A stretch of 64,000 bases of DNA from Crossaster papposus (GCA_037893245.1 JBAIAA010000443.1:310001-374000); one strand, 5' to 3'; counted from the first letter of the stretch, positions 22,109 to 32,163 are shown. Numbers and translations are program-made. Notes: generated by a model from the letters alone, not told the origin.

Positions 22109-24733
22109 CTATCGTTTAGAAGACTTTCTCGCTTGACATTGCTCACAGCTGTTAACCCAGAGGTCTACTGTGTGACGATAGCCTACCCAATAAAATGACT
22201 TTTGCATTTTCTTAAATGTTCTTACCTGACCAAGATGTCCAGCTGTGCGTCTATCATGAGCAAATTGGATTACCTTCTTTTTAAGAGAAGAAGGTACAAC
22301 AAGTTGCCAAACTTCCGGTGTCTTCCCATTGATCATTTGGCGGTATAGAATGCCATCCTCTAGTTTGAGTTGCTTCCACTGAAACCACAATGATTTGGTC
22401 GCGCAAGAAAATCCAGACACGTTTTTGCCAGGAGGACCATATCTGTTCCCTGTCTCCAGCCACCTAATGATTGGAGAAAGACTAGAATCATTCCGTTCTG
22501 CACTACGGACGCTATCGTGGTCCCAACCTGTTACGAGAAAAATGCCACAACATTTGCCCTGCATAGTGCGTTCAACTGGATCAGCTTTATCTGTTACATT
22601 GGATAAGTCATCATGTGGACACCTAAAGAGGGCATCAGCATTTTGATGCTTCAATCCCTGGCGGTGCTGAATCTGAAAATCAAACATACTTAGTACTTCT
22701 AGCCAACGTGCCATTTGACCTTCAGCTTCCTTGAAGTTCATTAGCCATCGTAGTGAAGCCTGATCTGTACGAACAAGAAACTTCCTGCCATACAAATAAT
22801 GGCGGAAGTGTGTGATGTAAGTGACGACCGCCAAGAGCTCTTTTCTGGTGACACTATAACGACGTTTGCACTTACTTAACTTGCGGCTTGCATAACAAAT
22901 GACGTGTTCCTTGCTGTTAATATCTTGAGAAAGAACAGCGCCAATACCTTCCCCACTCGCATCTGTATCTAAGATAAATGGTTTTTCAAAATCTGGGTAA
23001 GCAAGGACAGGTGATGTTGTGAGTGTTACTTTTAACTGTTGAAAAGCCCTCTCACAGTCGTCTGACCAATGAAAACCAACTTCTTTCTGCGTCAATCTAT
23101 GTAATGGAGACGCAATTTGAGCAAAGTTGTTGACAAATCGCCTATAATAAAAACACATACCAAGAAAGCTTCGCACTTCCTTCAGGTTCTTAGGTACCGG
23201 CCACTCCTTTACTTGACATATTTTAGCTGGATCTGTAGCAATTCCCTGCTTAGAAACAATATGACCAAGATAAAGAACTCGAGATTGAAACAGTGTACAC
23301 TTTTTAGCTTTCAACATCAATCCCGCATCTTTAAGTCTCGCAAGGACAATCCCTAGGCGAGCAAGGTGTTCATCAAAGGTTTTGGCAAATACAATTATGT
23401 CGTCCAAATAGACTAGACAAATTTCCCAATGAAGCCCTGCAAGTATACGCTCCATAAGGCGCTCAAAGGTGGCCGGAGCATTACATAACCCAAAGGGCAT
23501 TACATTAAACTCGTATAGGCCGGTACCAACTGAAAAGGCAGTTTTATGGCGATCAGCTGGATCCACTTCGACCTGCCAATAACCGCTTGCTAAATCTATC
23601 GTACTGAACCATTGGGCCCCATGTAAAGCATCAAGACTGTCGTCAATCCGTGGTAGGGGATAAGCATCTTTATGAGTGACGTCATTTAATTTACGATAGT
23701 CGATGCAGAATCTTGTACTTCCATCTTTCTTTTTTACCAAAACTACAGGTGACAACCATGAGCTATCAGATGGACTTACCACACCCTGTTTGACCATGTC
23801 GCTGATATGCTTATTCATCTCTGGTTGTTGATGATACGGAACTCGACGAACTCTCTGCCGGATGGGAGGATGATCTTTAGTATGGATGCGATGCTGAACT
23901 TTTTCTGTTATGCCCAGTTCACCAATCTTAGGAAAGACAGCTTGATGATCTTTGATCAAAGCTTTCAGATGCCCCTGTTGTTCCTCATTCAGCTCTTTAG
24001 AGCTACGTTGCAAGAGATCAACTAGCTCCGGGGTGTTCTCAAGCTCTGTGGTGCCATGATCTAAAGATATAGGCCTGGAATTAAAAGACTCTGGAATCCC
24101 ATGAACGGACTGTAACAAAGCAACGTTAGTATTTTTATACAAAGTTATAGGATCACTCTGCACATTTAAAATTCTAACAGGAACAAATCGATTGGAAACA
24201 CTAACAAGCGCCCGTGCTACAAGGACTCCCTTTTCCTGAATCACCTTGGCCGTTGGCTCGGTCATTCCCACAGACAGGGGCCTCCTAGCTGCAATTCTTC
24301 CAGAGATTACAGACTCTTGACCTGGCTGAATAGTCACAGTCCGATCAACTACAATACGACAACAAAATGAAGAATCTGTTTCTTTGATGGCACGAAGAAC
24401 TGTACCATTAATTAACAGCTCACCTCGACCTGGATTTATAACTACGTCGTGGCTCTGAAGGTCCATACCTAGGACACCAGCTGGTTGAATATCTGCAACC
24501 ACAACATTGTGAAGAGCCTTCAGCTTGCCTAATTGTAGAGAAACCTGTAATTCTCCGTTGACCACAAGTTGAGCACCAGTAGCAGAAATCATGGATAGAT
24601 CACATGGTTTTAGTTGCTGTTGAATGTTTTCTGAAAATAACTGAAACACCTGTGAATTTATGACAGTTTCCGATGATCCTGTGTCAATCAACATTTTAAC
24701 ATTAATACCTGATATAGTTATAAAAACAAACAT
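22109..24733 (-). CDS. pol: Ty3/gypsy pol: protease, reverse transcriptase, RNase H, integrase zinc domain
   Basis: An 874-codon frame. Aspartic protease with LIDTGSSETVI near residue 15. Reverse transcriptase with YPLPRIDDSLDAL, FSTIDLASGYWQV and YLDDIIVF around residue 420. RNase H with DTDASGEGIGAVLSQ. Then the HHCC zinc domain (AHDRRTAGHLGQ .. CEQCQ). All catalytic motifs look intact up to the TAG. The reading frame runs upstream of the first Met toward gag in another frame, so a gag-pol frameshift is likely. The order (integrase after RNase H) is that of Ty3/gypsy, not copia. Confidence 0.95.
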   Translation of the reverse strand: MFVFITISGINVKMLIDTGSSETVINSQVFQLFSENIQQQLKPCDLSMISATGAQLVVNGELQVSLQLGKLKALHNVVVADIQPAGVLGMDLQSHDVVINPGRGELLINGTVLRAIKETDSSFCCRIVVDRTVTIQPGQESVISGRIAARRPLSVGMTEPTAKVIQEKGVLVARALVSVSNRFVPVRILNVQSDPITLYKNTNVALLQSVHGIPESFNSRPISLDHGTTELENTPELVDLLQRSSKELNEEQQGHLKALIKDHQAVFPKIGELGITEKVQHRIHTKDHPPIRQRVRRVPYHQQPEMNKHISDMVKQGVVSPSDSSWLSPVVLVKKKDGSTRFCIDYRKLNDVTHKDAYPLPRIDDSLDALHGAQWFSTIDLASGYWQVEVDPADRHKTAFSVGTGLYEFNVMPFGLCNAPATFERLMERILAGLHWEICLVYLDDIIVFAKTFDEHLARLGIVLARLKDAGLMLKAKKCTLFQSRVLYLGHIVSKQGIATDPAKICQVKEWPVPKNLKEVRSFLGMCFYYRRFVNNFAQIASPLHRLTQKEVGFHWSDDCERAFQQLKVTLTTSPVLAYPDFEKPFILDTDASGEGIGAVLSQDINSKEHVICYASRKLSKCKRRYSVTRKELLAVVTYITHFRHYLYGRKFLVRTDQASLRWLMNFKEAEGQMARWLEVLSMFDFQIQHRQGLKHQNADALFRCPHDDLSNVTDKADPVERTMQGKCCGIFLVTGWDHDSVRSAERNDSSLSPIIRWLETGNRYGPPGKNVSGFSCATKSLWFQWKQLKLEDGILYRQMINGKTPEVWQLVVPSSLKKKVIQFAHDRRTAGHLGQVRTFKKMQKSFYWVGYRHTVDLWVNSCEQCQARKSSKR

Positions 24734-24807
24734 GGAAATGTGTCCAAATGACGGATGAGCCTGTTTTGCTAGATGTGGTTGTACGTCGGCCCCAGATACA
24801 ACCGGCC

Positions 24808-25812
24808 CTAGTTTTCCTGGTTGTAGGGAAGCTCTGATCTACAGTACCTTTGGATATGACCCCTTTTCCCACACTTATGGCACACAATGTTTTGTCTCTT
24901 CATTTGCTGGACCAGCTCTTGCATAATTTTGATTTGTTCGTTTGCCTTACCTTCTAGATTATTCATTCGTTGTTCCAAGTTCAGTTGGGCTTTATTATGT
25001 ACAACCGGTTCCTGTAAGGAAGCTAAGCATGGCTGACTATCTGTGACAGGGTTACTCTCGGCCAGGAGAATATCTTCCTCCCTTTGGACAATTTTTAACG
25101 CAAATTGGAGCGTCTCTGGGTTTGCACGACGTACTTCAGCACGAATGGCTTTCGGGCGCAAAGCATCAACAAAATAGTTCACGGCTAAGTTTTCTCTGTT
25201 TTCAGTATCTATGCGGGGGTATGCATTGGCTACTTGACCACGAATGTCTTGAGCCAACGCAGCGAGCTTTTCGCCACTTTGCCTTTCACGTTGTTTTAAA
25301 CGTGAACGGTAAGTGTCAGCAGAATGGCTAGGGCTGAAACGTGCACGGAACTCATCAAGTGTTCCCAAGTAATTTGATTTACAAGTGTCGGGCATATGTC
25401 TGAAAAATTTGAGGGCCTCTCCTCTTAAACTAACAGCAAAATTATTGATTTTATCATCGGCATTCCATTGGTTAACCGTACTACACAAGTTAAAGTGTAA
25501 AATCCAATCTTTAAAATCGGTGGTCCCATCGTATGTTTCTGGAATGCGGTGATGTGAACCTTCCACATAAATTACATTTGGGTTCTGTGATACTGGTCTG
25601 GATTTCGCTTTTCGTCTTACTGTAACATTATCAACAGAGGACCTTGAACTAGAAATAGGCCCTCCAGTTATCGGGTGGTCATGGGTCTGAGGTTTGGGCG
25701 GTTTCTGTTTCCGATAACTGGAGGAACCCGCTCGACAGATATGCAAATCTAAATAACCAACTACTAGATTAAGATTCCTGTCAACCTCTAATCCAGTCAA
25801 CGCTAACAACAA
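24808..25812 (-). CDS. gag: Gag-like capsid/nucleocapsid protein of the Ty3/gypsy element
   Basis: A 334-codon frame with a retrotransposon gag domain (PETYDGTTDFKDWILHF; SLRGEALKFFRHMP) and a C-terminal zinc knuckle CHKCGKRGHIQRYC (CX2CX4HX4C) for RNA binding. The first ~27 codons are translated LTR sequence (25739-25824), so the apparent start is an artefact of a deletion joining the LTR to gag. The original start, primer binding site and leader are lost. Confidence 0.9.
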   Translation of the reverse strand: MLLALTGLEVDRNLNLVVGYLDLHICRAGSSSYRKQKPPKPQTHDHPITGGPISSSRSSVDNVTVRRKAKSRPVSQNPNVIYVEGSHHRIPETYDGTTDFKDWILHFNLCSTVNQWNADDKINNFAVSLRGEALKFFRHMPDTCKSNYLGTLDEFRARFSPSHSADTYRSRLKQRERQSGEKLAALAQDIRGQVANAYPRIDTENRENLAVNYFVDALRPKAIRAEVRRANPETLQFALKIVQREEDILLAESNPVTDSQPCLASLQEPVVHNKAQLNLEQRMNNLEGKANEQIKIMQELVQQMKRQNIVCHKCGKRGHIQRYCRSELPYNQEN

Positions 25813-25824
25813 GCATTTGTTACA
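25739..25824 (-). repeat. Truncated 5' LTR fragment
   Basis: The first ~86 bp of the LTR (minus strand TGTAACAAATGC...), near identical to 20312-20417. It ends abruptly where gag sequence begins. Adjacent host sequence CTATCCCTCTCTATGACAG is the acceptor of ATR exon 16. Confidence 0.8.
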
Positions 25825-25843
25825 CTATCCCTCTCTATGACAG

Positions 25844-26002
25844 TAAGACCATGAAGTACCTGATAGGCTATGGTGAGAGATCCAACACGGCCAATGACCA
25901 GGCTGTGGTTACCAGACTCAAAGCAGCCTTCCTAGCAGCCAAAGCCTCGGGGAATAGCCAACTGCAAGAAATCGTGGTCCACACGATTGCAGAACTGGGA
26001 GT
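25844..26002 (+). CDS. ATR: ATR exon 16
   Basis: Acceptor CCCTCTCTATGACAG with only 19 nt of host intron left after the LTR, and donor GTAAGT. Reads KTMKYLIGYGERSN, VVTRLKAAFLAAKASGN and LQEIVVHTIAELG, matching human NIKHILESLDSED and TTGDIG. It ends in phase 2, but the next acceptor needs phase 1. This indicates a small indel or a lost microexon. Confidence 0.88.
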
Positions 26003-26139
26003 GTAAGTTTTCTTTCTTAAATTGTACCAAGTCATTCATGTTGGTTGTGTAAAATTCAGAGCAACAAAAGTCGGAAGTCTAGACGCTGAGTATTTAAGAT
26101 ACTATGCCTGACTTAAACTGGATTGCTTTTACATAAGAA

Positions 26140-26290
26140 AGCTTGGTGGTTGAGTGGTAAAGACATCAACACTTAGTCTAGTATAAAGCAGGAAGTCGTG
26201 GGTTCGAGTCCCATCCGAGTTGGCTTCTGAATAATTTCTCGCAAGCCCCCAGACAACACTGAGTAATTAATAATAAATCCAGACATTAGT
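26140..26290 (+). repeat. tRNA-derived SINE, family B copy
   Basis: GCTTGGTGGTTGAGTGGTAA and CGTGGGTTCGAGTCCCATCC in tRNA-like spacing, with a short insertion between the boxes. Confidence 0.7.
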
Positions 26291-26584
26291 TTTTAATTTG
26301 TGTAAATACCACATATTTATATTTATATATTTATATATCCATATATTTATGTTTAATTGTTTTGTCATTCAATCAGTTTGGAGAGCCCCCTGACAGAAAC
26401 TAGTTTCTTTTGGGCAATCCTGCGGGAGCTAATTGGATGTTGTTTTATTTTTTTTATGTTATTGTTAAGTTGCATTGTTTTTTTCCATTTATTCTTTATT
26501 GTGTTCATTATTTGTCTGTAGTTCTGTGACAATAAGTGTATATCCCGGAAAATGAAATAAATAAATAAATAAATAAAGACATTG

Positions 26585-26665
26585 ACTGAAGGCGGGGCTT
26601 TGAACCAGCGACCTCCGAACTATTCTTTTTGTGCTTTACCAACTGAGTTATCTCTACCCCCATGT
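26585..26665 (-). repeat. tRNA-like SINE head, minus strand
   Basis: On the minus strand, GTAGAGATAACTCAGTTGGT and GAGGTCGCTGGTTCAAAGCC look like A and B boxes. An (AAAT)n run lies just upstream at ~26555-26575, the usual SINE tail position. Confidence 0.65.
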
Positions 26666-26843
26666 TTGCGGTTTTCCAACTTTGTCGATATCTTTGTGCG
26701 CTGGTCAGAAGCCATAAACTCGTAAATGCCATGGGGCCAGGGATCACGCTCCAACAAACCTGGGAAATAGCCGAAATTTTTTGTTGTTGTCGGGCAGTGT
26801 ATTTTTGTTTGTATGACGGTGTTTGTCACCATGTGTATGACAG

Positions 26844-26938
26844 TTGCTGAGGGTGAGTTGTTACTAGTCTCCATCATCAGCCTCTTGGAGTCGCTCCTGT
26901 CATCCTCGGCTCTCGTCAGAGCTGCTGCTTATGTTAAG
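26844..26938 (+). CDS. ATR: ATR exon 17
   Basis: Acceptor GTATGACAG and donor GTCAGT. Reads EGELLLVSIISLLESLLSSS then ALVRAAAYVK; human has KGDLVPFALLHLLHCLLS and AAYTEI. The next ~200 residues of human ATR, including the UME domain, have no counterpart before the exon at 28414. Confidence 0.88.
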
Positions 26939-28098
26939 GTCAGTTACTCAATTAGCCCTAACCCCTTGATTGCTTATACTAGAAAGTGTCCTGAATCTGT
27001 CCAAAGTCCATCAAGTTTGCCATGCAAACAATTCTGGTGTCCTGGTGTTGATCATAATTCTCCAGTATACATTCTGAAGAAATCCTGAATCCGTCAACAA
27101 TCCACCAGCAAAAGTATGATGGATTCTAACGGATTCGAGATACCATGCTGGCCTAAAAATATTTTGCATTGTTTCTTCATATAATCTTTCAAATCTGTCA
27201 CCTCAAAATTCATTCTGCAGTACTGCACAATCCTGCAGTACTGCTAGGCTTAAAATCCTGAATCCATCAGAACTCCTCCAAAACAGGGAATAGATTTTGA
27301 TGGATTTAGGTACGTTAGGGTTAAAGAATTCACAAAGCCTCAGCCGATACTTTTTAAAATTTACATCGTTATTTGGTTACACCTGAAGTTTTTAAAATAT
27401 ATTTAATTAGGGCGACCTTGCGACAACACAGATCAGTCAAAGACTAACTTTTCAGAATGAGCTTGGACAGTATTAATCACAATTTTTGTGTGACCCGAAT
27501 GTAACTGCGATGATATTAAGATATTAAACAGTCGCAAGAGTAGATAAGTTTCAACTTACGCACCGCAATAAAATGTGTTCCCTACATCGATTGGGGAAAT
27601 CAATCGCAGTTAACCCGTTGTCATGCGTGCCTCTTATTTCGTTTTGTAGCCGATCAGCGTGCGGTTAATGGTCGAATGAACAGATTGACATGGCTATGAA
27701 ATATCATTGGTTATCAACACGCGCACTGCCATTTTGAAGTTAAATGATCATGTCCATGCCAAGAAATTGTCGCTGCCTTCTGGGTCCTAAGATGTAGCTG
27801 CTCTTAAAAGTTTAAAACATTGACATTTTGTGCCGGGAACTCCCTGGAACAACCTAAGGCTGTTCAGGATAAGTCAGACACATATTAGAGTGGGGAAAAT
27901 CTTCTCAACTCAAGGCTCTTCTCTACACAAGAGTTGCTCAGAGCGACCTTCAAGGCTAAGGATGCAGGTCCGTTTTGTTGGAAATCTACCGCTGATTGTG
28001 ATGATTGCGATTACTCTCTGTTAATTACACAATAAACCTGTAAACAACTGGATTGCTTTGCTTTGTGGTAAGCTTTGCCCAGCCAGCACCCGCAACTA
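26939..28098. other. Intron where the ATR UME exons are expected but not found
   Basis: Contains loose repeats of 'aatccgtcaacaatcc / aatctgtccaaagtcc' words near 26990-27310 and otherwise plain AT-rich intron. No coding exon is recognisable. Confidence 0.5.
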
Positions 28099-28364
28099 CA
28101 TCTACCAGTCGCGTGCATCTACCAGTCGCGTGCATCTACCAGTCGCGTGCATCTACCAGTCGCGTGCATCTACCAGTCGCGTGCATCTACCAGTCGCGTG
28201 CATCTACCAGTCGCGTGCATCTACCAGTCGCGTGCATCTACCAGTCGCGTACATCTACCAGTCGCGTACATCTACCAGTCGCGTACATCTACCAGTCGCG
28301 TACATCTACCAGTCGCGTACATCTACCAGTCGCGTACATCTACCAGTCGCGTACATCTACCAGT
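28099..28364. repeat. 17-bp minisatellite, 15 units
   Basis: Unit CATCTACCAGTCGCGTG. Units 1-8 end in G and units 9-15 end in A, followed by an 11-bp partial unit. Long open frames in all three frames arise because 17 is not a multiple of 3 and the unit has no stop; they are not genes. The array ends 49 nt before an ATR exon. Confidence 0.97.
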
Positions 28365-28413
28365 ACATCTACAATTACAAGATCTTTATTTGATATGTCC
28401 TTATGTTTGTCAG

Positions 28414-28574
28414 GTTTTCAGCGGTCTAGCCATGCTTGCCTCCAAGGATACCAACTACAGAGGACCTAAACCCATCACCGAGGCAACGGCCATGGCTGAC
28501 TTTCTCCAACCCAGACTTCTGGGTATTCTGGCTTTTTTTGATTCTCACACATTGCAGTGGAAGACAAGAAACTG
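28414..28574 (+). CDS. ATR: ATR exon 18, with apparent frameshift
   Basis: Acceptor TATGTTTGTCAG and donor GTAACA. The first part reads VFSGLAMLASKD, MADFLQPRLLGILAFFDSH, matching human VFNGLSILAS and MADYLQPKLLGILAFF. The end matches human GIEDKKM only in another frame (VEDKKL). That alternative frame also gives phase 0, as the next exon needs. One base appears to be missing near 28543-28552. Confidence 0.88.
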
Positions 28575-29450
28575 GTAACAAATTAATGATGTTTTTAATA
28601 ATTCATAATCTTTTGTTATTATACTGAATGCTTAACTGTGTCTGTGTTTCATTCGTCATTTTTCATCAAAACTTTAAGATTAAAAGGACAAGCAATGTAT
28701 TTTGTTTCTGTAATGCTTAAAAATGGATCTTTGTGGCACATTTAACCTTATTTTCTAATTTAAATTGTTGCAATTTGTTACGGTATTTTGGTGCCTTTTT
28801 GTTTTCACGCCACTGCAAATTCCCCGCATATTCATGAACAGAACTGTGATGTCATTCCGGGCAGAAACCTCAAATGTTACAGCTATTTTGGCATGAAAAG
28901 TTGCTAGAATTTGGATGTTTGAGTTGTAAATGTTGGGTTTTTTTGAGATCTTTTCTTGTGTCTCTACATGGCAGTATTAGCTAATGAGCAAACGTTTCTT
29001 ACAAATGATCAAATTTAGGGTCGGACAAAAAACCCGCTACACTAAACAGTGTCTTTCTGAAATGTCATCAAAGCAAGAGCGCCCTAAGTTGTCAAGAAAA
29101 CCATTAACCATTTTAATGTTTAAAGAAGTGCGCTTTCCAATAAAATTTACCAAAAAGGGATGTAAACCTTTTTTTAGGTATTTATTTATTTAGGTAGTAT
29201 ATTCTTGAACAAAATGTTTTCTTAATAAAAATTCATCGCATATGAAGCTTTTGAGTATAGGTATTGTAAAAGTTCTCACCTAACTTTTTAAAGATATGAC
29301 AGACACAAGGAGGGTAAAGTCCGTAAATACAAAAATAAATTTTACCCACCCCAAATATAGTACCCTCCATATATAAACAAAAAAAATAAGTTAATCAAGG
29401 ATAGAGGCATAATAATATTAATGACCTCGATAATCTCATTGTCCTGTTAG
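28575..29450. other. ATR intron, no feature recognised
   Basis: AT-rich intron with no exon or repeat boundary that I can support. Confidence 0.4.
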
Positions 29451-29597
29451 GCCCTAGAAAGTCTTGTGTGCATCATGTACCAGGCACATCACCGGTGTCC
29501 GACTCAAGATCATGGCCACCCTCAAGATTGGTCTACACTTTAAGGATAATGGGTTTCCCTTACTGTCCTGCAGGGCATGGCAGTGCTTCGTGCACAG
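29451..29597 (+). CDS. ATR: ATR exon 19, with apparent 2-nt deletion
   Basis: Acceptor TTGTCCTGTTAG and donor GTAGGA. The start reads ALESLVCIM (human ALNSLMSLM). From 29486 the match continues only in a shifted frame as HITGVRLKIMATLKIGLHF then LSCRAWQCFVH (human VSSVRVKMMTTLRTGLRF, LCCRAWDCFV). The join needs two extra bases after ATG. Confidence 0.87.
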
Positions 29598-30349
29598 GTA
29601 GGAGTGTAAAATGTGGTCAAATCTCGTCGTTATGGGTTGCAAAAACAATCTCGGAACCTTAAAACCAGCAAAGTTTTCTTGCGAGTTTCACAAATTTTAA
29701 GAGAGTGTATGTCAATTGATTTTTCTATTAGTGAGGCATTCTGGAAAAATGAGACAGAAGTGGGCACAGGCATAGAGTTATATTATAGAAACTAGAGAGC
29801 TCACCCACTATACTGTGCACGCTACACATAACTGTAACCCGTAAATTTGTAAGTGGGCAACACGATAGTAAAATACCCGGATGTATCATGCACTTAACGG
29901 CGTGGCAGCTATAATTTAGCAAACTTTATTGGCTGTTTAATGTCGGTCTCAAGTGAAATTGCGTGTGGTACCGGTACTTGGACAGACAGCTCATTGGTAA
30001 ATCTTATCTCTATTTTCCTCCAAGTCAATGGTGGATCCAGGATTTGATTGCTTATGGCTGATGAGGTCATGAAATGGCAGACGCAGAGAGCAAAGGCGCG
30101 AAGCAGTGGACTTACACGATTATATGACAGGCGAATTTTGCATGTTGCTTTGTGTAACCCACCATGGTTTCACCCTTATCCCAGGAAGTATTTACTTGTG
30201 AAAAGAAACGGTTCTGGTCTTGCTGACGTTGCTCCGATTTGTGCAGCCAAAGCACGCATAAATCTCGCCCCCGGGATCTATTTGCAGGGCGCGGCCAAGA
30301 GATGAAGGAGATACGTAGGCTATGTCAACTATGTCAACTTCGTACTTTT

Positions 30350-30535
30350 TGAAGTACAACAAATTATTGTAAATTAAAATGAAAAATAATATTTTTATGA
30401 AAGCTTTTGTTTACCTCTTAGTGAAAATTATTTCAAGAAAACTACTAAATTTACATGTTGAAGATCCTATTTGAGGTGCCCGGGACCTCGGTTTCTCGTA
30501 AACTCTTGCACGTTCTTGGGGTCAACTTATACGCC
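30350..30535. repeat. Intronic repeat, copy 1 (pairs with 31920-32090)
   Basis: Shares 'ttttatgaaagctttt', 'tttctcgtaaactcttg' and 'gggtcaactta' in the same order with 31920-32090. The two copies flank ATR exons 20 and 21 in direct orientation. Confidence 0.7.
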
Positions 30536-30636
30536 GAATGGGTGTGGTATTTTTTATTTTTTGTTACAGATTTATTGATGTTTGTAATTTTTGAAACATC
30601 GTTTACACATATATTTTTTAATTTTTTTTCTCCCAG

Positions 30637-30756
30637 TGTGGAGCCATCGTCCCTCGGTCCAATGATCAGTCAGGTCATTGTCACTCTGCTTTGTTTACTT
30701 CATCAATTGCCAGAGCAGGTGGCTAAGATCTACAACTTCCTCATCGTTGAAAACAG
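30637..30756 (+). CDS. ATR: ATR exon 20
   Basis: Acceptor TTTTTTTCTCCCAG and donor GTGCCA. Reads SLGPMISQVIVTLLCLLHQL then QVAKIYNFLIVEN; human has SHVIVALLPLIHIQ and AIFHYLIIENR. Phase 2 on both sides matches neighbours. Confidence 0.93.
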
Positions 30757-31143
30757 GTGCCAAGAAATTCTTCTTTAATAATTTGTTAAACATAACTAGA
30801 AATTCCTGCTAAAAGTAGCATTACTCTGGCTATTTTGAGTCCTTTTTCTTTTAAAAGTTTCTCACTTTTAAATAAGACATCGACCAAAATAAAATCAGCC
30901 CATGTTTAGGTAATAAATTATTACTGTAAACATTTTGAATTATTAGCTGCCAAACGTTAATTTAATTTTTGCTAGTGCTGCCCCTCAACCAGTATTGATA
31001 ATGCACAGAGCCAGTCTGCTCCCAAAGCGAATCTGTTTGTGCCCAATGCAAGAAACTTATTTTCAGAGAAAAAGTTATGAAAGGTTTTAGTTGCATTAAA
31101 ACATACGAGTTGAAAATGTATTAAGAGGAGAAAAAAAGTCTAC

Positions 31144-31263
31144 GTCGTTTTTCAAACCCAAGCTTAGATTTTGTCTCCGTCTCCATCACCGGCTCCATCA
31201 CCATTGACGAACTGCATAAACGAAGCCACAGACGAAGATGAAGCTGGGGTTTGGAAAACTGCC
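31144..31263. mobile_element. Short MITE, family GTTTTCCAAAC
   Basis: Begins GTCGTTTTTCAAACCCAAGC and ends GCTGGGGTTTGGAAAACTGC, with the internal CGAAGC/CGAAGATG words shared with other copies. Confidence 0.7.
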
Positions 31264-31512
31264 ATAATTTGTTGTACGGGTAATGCAATTTGCACGGGTA
31301 ATGCAAGTTTTTGGTTTGTAGTAAAAGTGAATACTTCAAAGTGAATTTATTTGAAGGTTTGCAGTCGAACCAAGTACTAAGTTTCTTGTGAGTCTAGGTG
31401 GTCCTTTGTCAAACTTCAGACTGTTCAAGAGGAAAGGGGAAGTTATAAATCTTCAAAGGGAAAATGCAAGATCTGAGACTGTTTCATTTTCTTGTTTCTC
31501 CTGATTCTACAG

Positions 31513-31732
31513 GGAGAGTTTCAACCAGCATTTTCACGAGTTGTACTTCATGCCCGACCTGGCAGAACTCAACGAGGTCAACTCTGTCTTGAAGGAACAT
31601 CGGGAGGATCCTTCCAGTCAGCCGGATCTTAAGACTCAACTCAGGCAGTCTATCAAGGGAGTGACTCATGAGAGTCTGGATGTCAGACTTCACGCGCTGT
31701 CAAAACTCCGGGACCTGCTGCGAAAGAACCAG
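31513..31732 (+). CDS. ATR: ATR exon 21
   Basis: Acceptor CTGATTCTACAG and donor GTCAGA. Reads ESFNQHFHELYFMPDLAELN, VNSVLKEHRE and SLDVRLHALSKLRDLLRKNQ; human has FLHEIYFLPDHPELKKIKAV and ENVDVRIHALTSLKETLYKN. No lesion. Confidence 0.96.
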
Positions 31733-31919
31733 GTCAGAATAAGCCAGTGCGATATTCCTTTTGCGCCTGTGCACAACAAGATTCAACAATTTGTTCTCTC
31801 AGGAAAAACGTGGCAGATAAATGCAGACAAGGCTGTGAAATTTTTTGTGCAATCGATAAGGAAGACGGTGCATACGTTTGACCTATCTGGACTTTTTTCT
31901 TAATTTGATTATAACCTTC

Positions 31920-32090
31920 AAATTTTGTAAATTGAAATGAAAAATTATATTTTTATGAAAGCTTTTATTTTAACCTTTAATTAAAAAAAACAGCGTTAAA
32001 ACAAATTATGTCACGTTGAAGCTGAGGTTGAGGTGCTTGGAAGTTCGGTTTCTCGTAAACTCTTGTACGTTCTCTGGGTCAACTTACACG
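31920..32090. repeat. Intronic repeat, copy 2
   Basis: Second copy of the repeat at 30350-30535. The preceding 31750-31880 segment ('gtgcacaacaagattcaac', 'cgtggcagataaatgcag') recurs near 53155-53330 and, inverted, in 46190-46280, so a wider dispersed family is involved. Confidence 0.6.
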
Positions 32091-32163
32091 CTCTATAGGC
32101 AATGCGGTCAATATTACCTCTCTTGTTGACTAGATACATTTTTTCTTCGCCCCTTTTCTGTAG

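Larger units (their letters stand above)
20991..25812 (-). mobile_element. Degenerate Ty3/gypsy LTR retrotransposon
   Basis: A minus-strand element with gag, protease, reverse transcriptase, RNase H and integrase in the Ty3/gypsy order, flanked by partial LTRs. It is inserted in the ATR intron; the right LTR end (25824) is only 19 nt from the ATR acceptor AG. Defects: the 5' LTR is truncated and fused to gag, there is an in-frame TAG in pol, and the integrase C-terminus has a deletion and frameshift. The defects are old, so it is presumably inactive. Confidence 0.93.

Noticed and set aside
28053..28578. Three overlapping open frames with a 17-residue protein repeat
   Set aside because: They are the same 17-bp minisatellite read in three frames, followed by ATR exon 18. 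No start context or conservation.
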